Positions 60,619 through 64,000 of a stretch of DNA of 64,000 nucleotides are shown one piece after another. Under the pieces are notes generated by a model. The model was not told the DNA's origin. It saw only the letters and a program-made list of their open reading frames with translations, and made no database searches. Made by a program: the position numbers and the translations under genes. Within the stretch, counting starts at the first letter, position 1, and every line of letters begins with the position of its first letter. The DNA comes from Corylus avellana (lineage: Eukaryota; Streptophyta; Magnoliopsida; Fagales; Betulaceae), in NCBI RefSeq assembly GCF_901000735.1, contig NC_081549.1:20287584-20351583 (forward strand). The letters run 5' to 3'.

Positions 60619-63600
60619 CATGACTCTATCTCTCTCCATGTCCAACTTCGTTTTTTCTAAAAAAGAAAGTTGGATATATGTTTGTGTAGAGAGAGAGAAT
60701 TTTGTATGTAATTGGTTACAATATATCTTAAACTGAATACAAGTTTTCTCGTAATATAATTAAAAAAATTAAGTTTAAGGCTTTAAGCAGTATATTTTTT
60801 ACCACCCTAGACTAAAAAAAAACAAAGAAAAGAAAGTGTGGCCAATTTTCTAAAGTCCAATTGTCAAAACTATATTCTTGAATGAATGTTTTATTATTTA
60901 GCACCAAACACAAATTAGAAACTACAAAGAAATTTTATACATTGATATGAAAAAATAAAACAAAAGAAATTTGAATGTTAAGACTTTGTTCTAGATCGAT
61001 TCATCGAATATCAACAAGAAGTCTTTTTGTGCACTTAACAACTATTAAGATATGTATGAAATTTAATATTGCAATGTAAACAAATTTAACATATTGGAGA
61101 ATGAACATTTATATGAAGGAAAGGAAACAATACCAAAAGATAAAGTAAGAACTAGCAAAGTCGCCAAAAGGAGAGAGAATGCTACAGAGTATTTCATATT
61201 CAGATGAAAGGGGTACACTAAATCACTTTTCTTTAATCTCAAATGAATGAAAAACGTATAGACTTATCACACACACACACATATATATATATATATAGCA
61301 AATAATAATTAAGCTTGATATGTCTTAAGCAAATACCGAAATATTAGGTGAAAGATATCCGATAATAAAAGAGAATATGAAATAAATTTAATAAATACAA
61401 ACAAGGAAAAGAAATGAATTGACATGAGTAGGCAAATAAATTATGGAAATATATTAAAGAACAATGAAGAAGCCATATCTAGAAAGCTTAAGGTAAAATA
61501 AGCTGCAGAAATTTTTTTTAAAAAAAAAAAAAGAAAAAGAAAAAGAAGAAGATAAATAACAATGACGTACGTAGTAGTCGTGGTTGGAATCTTTCTCAAA
61601 ATAATCTTCTTTTGGTTTTTTATTCCTTAAATTAATAGGAAATAAGTTATAGATGCAAAGAATGTTAAGGATATAAATACTTGTAATAAATGTTGATTTT
61701 GTATTCCTTAAATTAATAGAAAATAAGTTATAGATGCAAATAATGTTAAAGATATAAATACTTTGTAATAAATGTTGATTTTGTATTCCTTAAATTAAGG
61801 GATTTAAATTATATTTGTTAACCTAATTTAAACGATATGTTTGTATTTAAAATATTTCAAATCACAACTCTATAAATAGAGCTGTGTACTCAATATTTAA
61901 GGTTTTGATGTCTGGATATAGACTATATGCTCAACCACCTTAATCTCGATTTTCTTTAGAAGCGGAATTAATAATGACTTTTTTTTTTTTTAATATTAAT
62001 TAAATAATATTAATAATATATTTTTATTTAAAAATTCTTTCTTATTTTTTTTGGAATACAAAATTGCCGATTTAGTTTTGAATCCAAGATTTTCTAACAT
62101 TCACTTTTCAATTGATTAATTCATTTAATATTTAATTATACAGTTAATTCATTTAATATTTCTTGTCACATTGTTGATCTTAGGTAAAATTTTATCAATT
62201 TTAATTTTGAAAAACTTCTTTCTTATTGTATTATTTCATTATCTTCTAATGTTTTGATGAATTTCTTGTCCACTACGAGTTTTCACCAAAAGTATCTTTT
62301 ATATTAATTTTGTTATTGCTCGTAACAAATTTATTTTGAACTCCTTTTTTAAATTCAATTATTTTTTTTTCTGTTTTTCTCTTCTTCTTTTTATTTTTTT
62401 TTTCATATCTAGATGCATATTTTTCTAGTAGACATCTATAAATAAAAATATTTACAAATTAAAGAAACATGATTTATAATAATAAATATTAGGACTAGAA
62501 TAAAATAAAATTTAAAAATATAACAATAAAACCTTATTTGTCGAATGAATTATTTGGAATGCACTTTAATCTTTATGATAGGATTATTTAACACTTTCAA
62601 CCTATAGAAGGAAAGGCAAATTAGTTATAAATGTGTAGTTCTTAATTGTAAAAATATTTCCATAATAAAAAACAATAATGTAAGTCATTTATTGAGTTTT
62701 TGGTAACTAACGTTTTTTTTTTTTTTTTTTATCACCGATTAGCTATTGAATGATTTTAATGACTTGAAGAGTAAATTGCTGGAAAATAATGTAATTATGG
62801 AGAAGAAGCGTTCAAATTTGAACAAGAGTTGAATTGAGAAATAGAGACAAGAAATTTGTAAATTGCTGGCACATAAATTTTTTTAAAAACTTGAATAAGC
62901 ATATAGGTCATGAACCAAACATGTTATTTTAAAACTGATTTCTGGTTGCCTGCAAAACCTCATTGCTACTCCTCATAGGAGTAGAAAAAAAAATTGACGT
63001 ATTTCCCCTAAAGAATCGATTACATCCATATCAATCTCATGAACAAAAGCATTGTCCGCATATACACTCCAAGAGCATTGTCAAAAAATATGAAAAATAA
63101 TTTTCAGAAATTATTTTACGCCGAAACAAATGGATCCTTGATTAGAATAATAAGTTACGTGCCTATTCACTCTACAAATGGGGAAACACTTCACGCTCTT
63201 TTATAGGTTTTAAAATTCTAATTAGAGAAAAACTTTGTGATATAGATCGGAGTGCTTGGGACTTCATGGGGAAGACTAGGGCAAATGTGAGTGTGAAGGG
63301 ACCCCAAGGAGTCAAAACACGATCGCAGTGTTCGAAAATAGCATCCGTGTCCGGACATGGGGAGTAATTTGGGGTTTTCGGAATTTGTGTCCTGACAAGG
63401 GTCCTGCATGTCCGGATATGGCATCAACCATGAAGTCTCGGGAAAGCGCATCCGGACGGGGTCTCTAGCCGTCTGGACGCATCTATGTTATTTTTACGCA
63501 CGTTATTAGTGCCTGTCCGGACAAGCGGTATGTCTCGTCCGGACAGACTTCGTAGGATTTTAATTCCGATTCTATTTCGTATTACTTTTAGGTTTAGGGT

Positions 63601-64000
63601 TTGGGGGCTTATAAATACATGTTTTATAGACCCTAGAACGTAGCTTTTGATATTATTTTAGTTTTCATCAATAAGAATACTCAAAGTTGAGTTTCTTCAT
63701 CTTTTTACTTCAAACCCTAGAGTGCATTGAGCGTTTAGAGATTTCTTTGATTCGTTGATAGTATCACGATCTTAAAAGTATTTATCCCTTCCCTTACTGT
63801 TCTAATTGCATCTCACAATGTTCTACACCCCATCACTTTGTTTCTATCTTTTTTCTATCTATTGTCCATCTTCGATTCTCTGTGCAAGACATGTACAAAT
63901 CCACCATTAAATATGTGGGATTCAATGTGCGTCTCACATATTCAATCTCTTGCACAAGTCCACCATTAAATATGGGGGATTCAATGTGCGTCTCATATAT
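60619..64000 (-). repeat. Right outer arm of the large inverted repeat
   Basis: Inverted partner of 52369-55536, continuing to the window edge. It differs by the lack of the 76-bp duplication, and by a 79-bp tandem duplication plus about 180 bases (61618-61970) not seen in the left arm; the extra piece includes TATAAATAGAG and may be an LTR fragment. Confidence 0.93.
61134..61197 (-). pseudogene. Orphan signal-peptide exon in the right arm
   Basis: On the minus strand ATG at 61197 encodes the same peptide as the complete gene's exon 1 (MKYSVAFSLLLATLLVLTLS F) and ends with the same phase-1 donor. About 510 bases of intron follow, then the arm stops at 60619 and LINE sequence begins; no exon 2 is present in this window. 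The exon is undamaged, so a transcript is possible but would lack the cysteine domain. Confidence 0.8.

Overview
The window is nuclear DNA of a flowering plant (eudicot). Genes are split by short GT-AG introns in an AT-rich background, the proteins belong to plant-specific families, and the rest is full of MITEs, hAT, MULE and LINE debris. The recurring GGGGTGGC/GCCACCCC repeat modules remind me of woody rosids such as Fagales, but that is only an impression. Six N gaps show it is a draft scaffold.

Layout. 1-1315 is the 3' part of an unnamed conserved plant gene ending in LPQEWTY. 5496-13400 is a complete 20-exon PASTICCINO1-type immunophilin (three FKBP-like modules plus TPRs, 621 aa). 15517-15984 (minus) is an intact single-exon COPT/Ctr copper transporter. 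Two broken COPT copies (about 17.9-18.2 kb and 32.4-32.8 kb) sit in a direct segmental duplication. Between them, 22.3-28.1 kb is a large palindrome: two inverted copies of a decayed NPF (NRT1/PTR) transporter gene, about 2.65 kb per arm, with a 553-bp hAT-like element of clear TIRs and 8-bp target duplication in the spacer. 38287-38713 is an RPL27A pseudogene. 40461-42779 is a complete five-exon aldo-keto reductase with a 15-bp in-frame duplication beside the catalytic His; it is flanked by two direct copies of a roughly 1-kb repeat. 46088-47236 is a Pack-MULE (long TIRs, 9-bp target duplication) carrying the 5' part of a CDC25/ACR2-type rhodanese gene. Two oppositely oriented copies of one non-LTR-like retroelement, each with a 15-17-bp target duplication, lie at 48.6-51.6 kb.

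The last 12 kb is a second, larger inverted repeat (arms about 52.37-55.54 kb and 60.62-64.00 kb, plus inner arms 57.10-57.55 and 59.07-59.52 kb). Within it is the most interesting candidate: a two-exon gene for a 64-aa secreted eight-cysteine peptide (54954-55919) with defensin-like architecture. Three more copies of its signal-peptide exon lie at 37490, 44290 (minus) and 61134 (minus), each without a visible second exon. The palindrome core holds the C-terminal part of an NFD4/nodulin-like MFS transporter, interrupted by gaps and a local fold-back that may be an assembly artefact.

The intact genes (immunophilin, copper transporter, aldo-keto reductase, Cys-rich peptide, MFS fragment) do not look like one pathway. 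The unifying theme is structural: repeated inverted and direct duplication of gene pieces with transposon insertions at or near the junctions. All splice sites, reading frames and repeat boundaries were worked out by eye.
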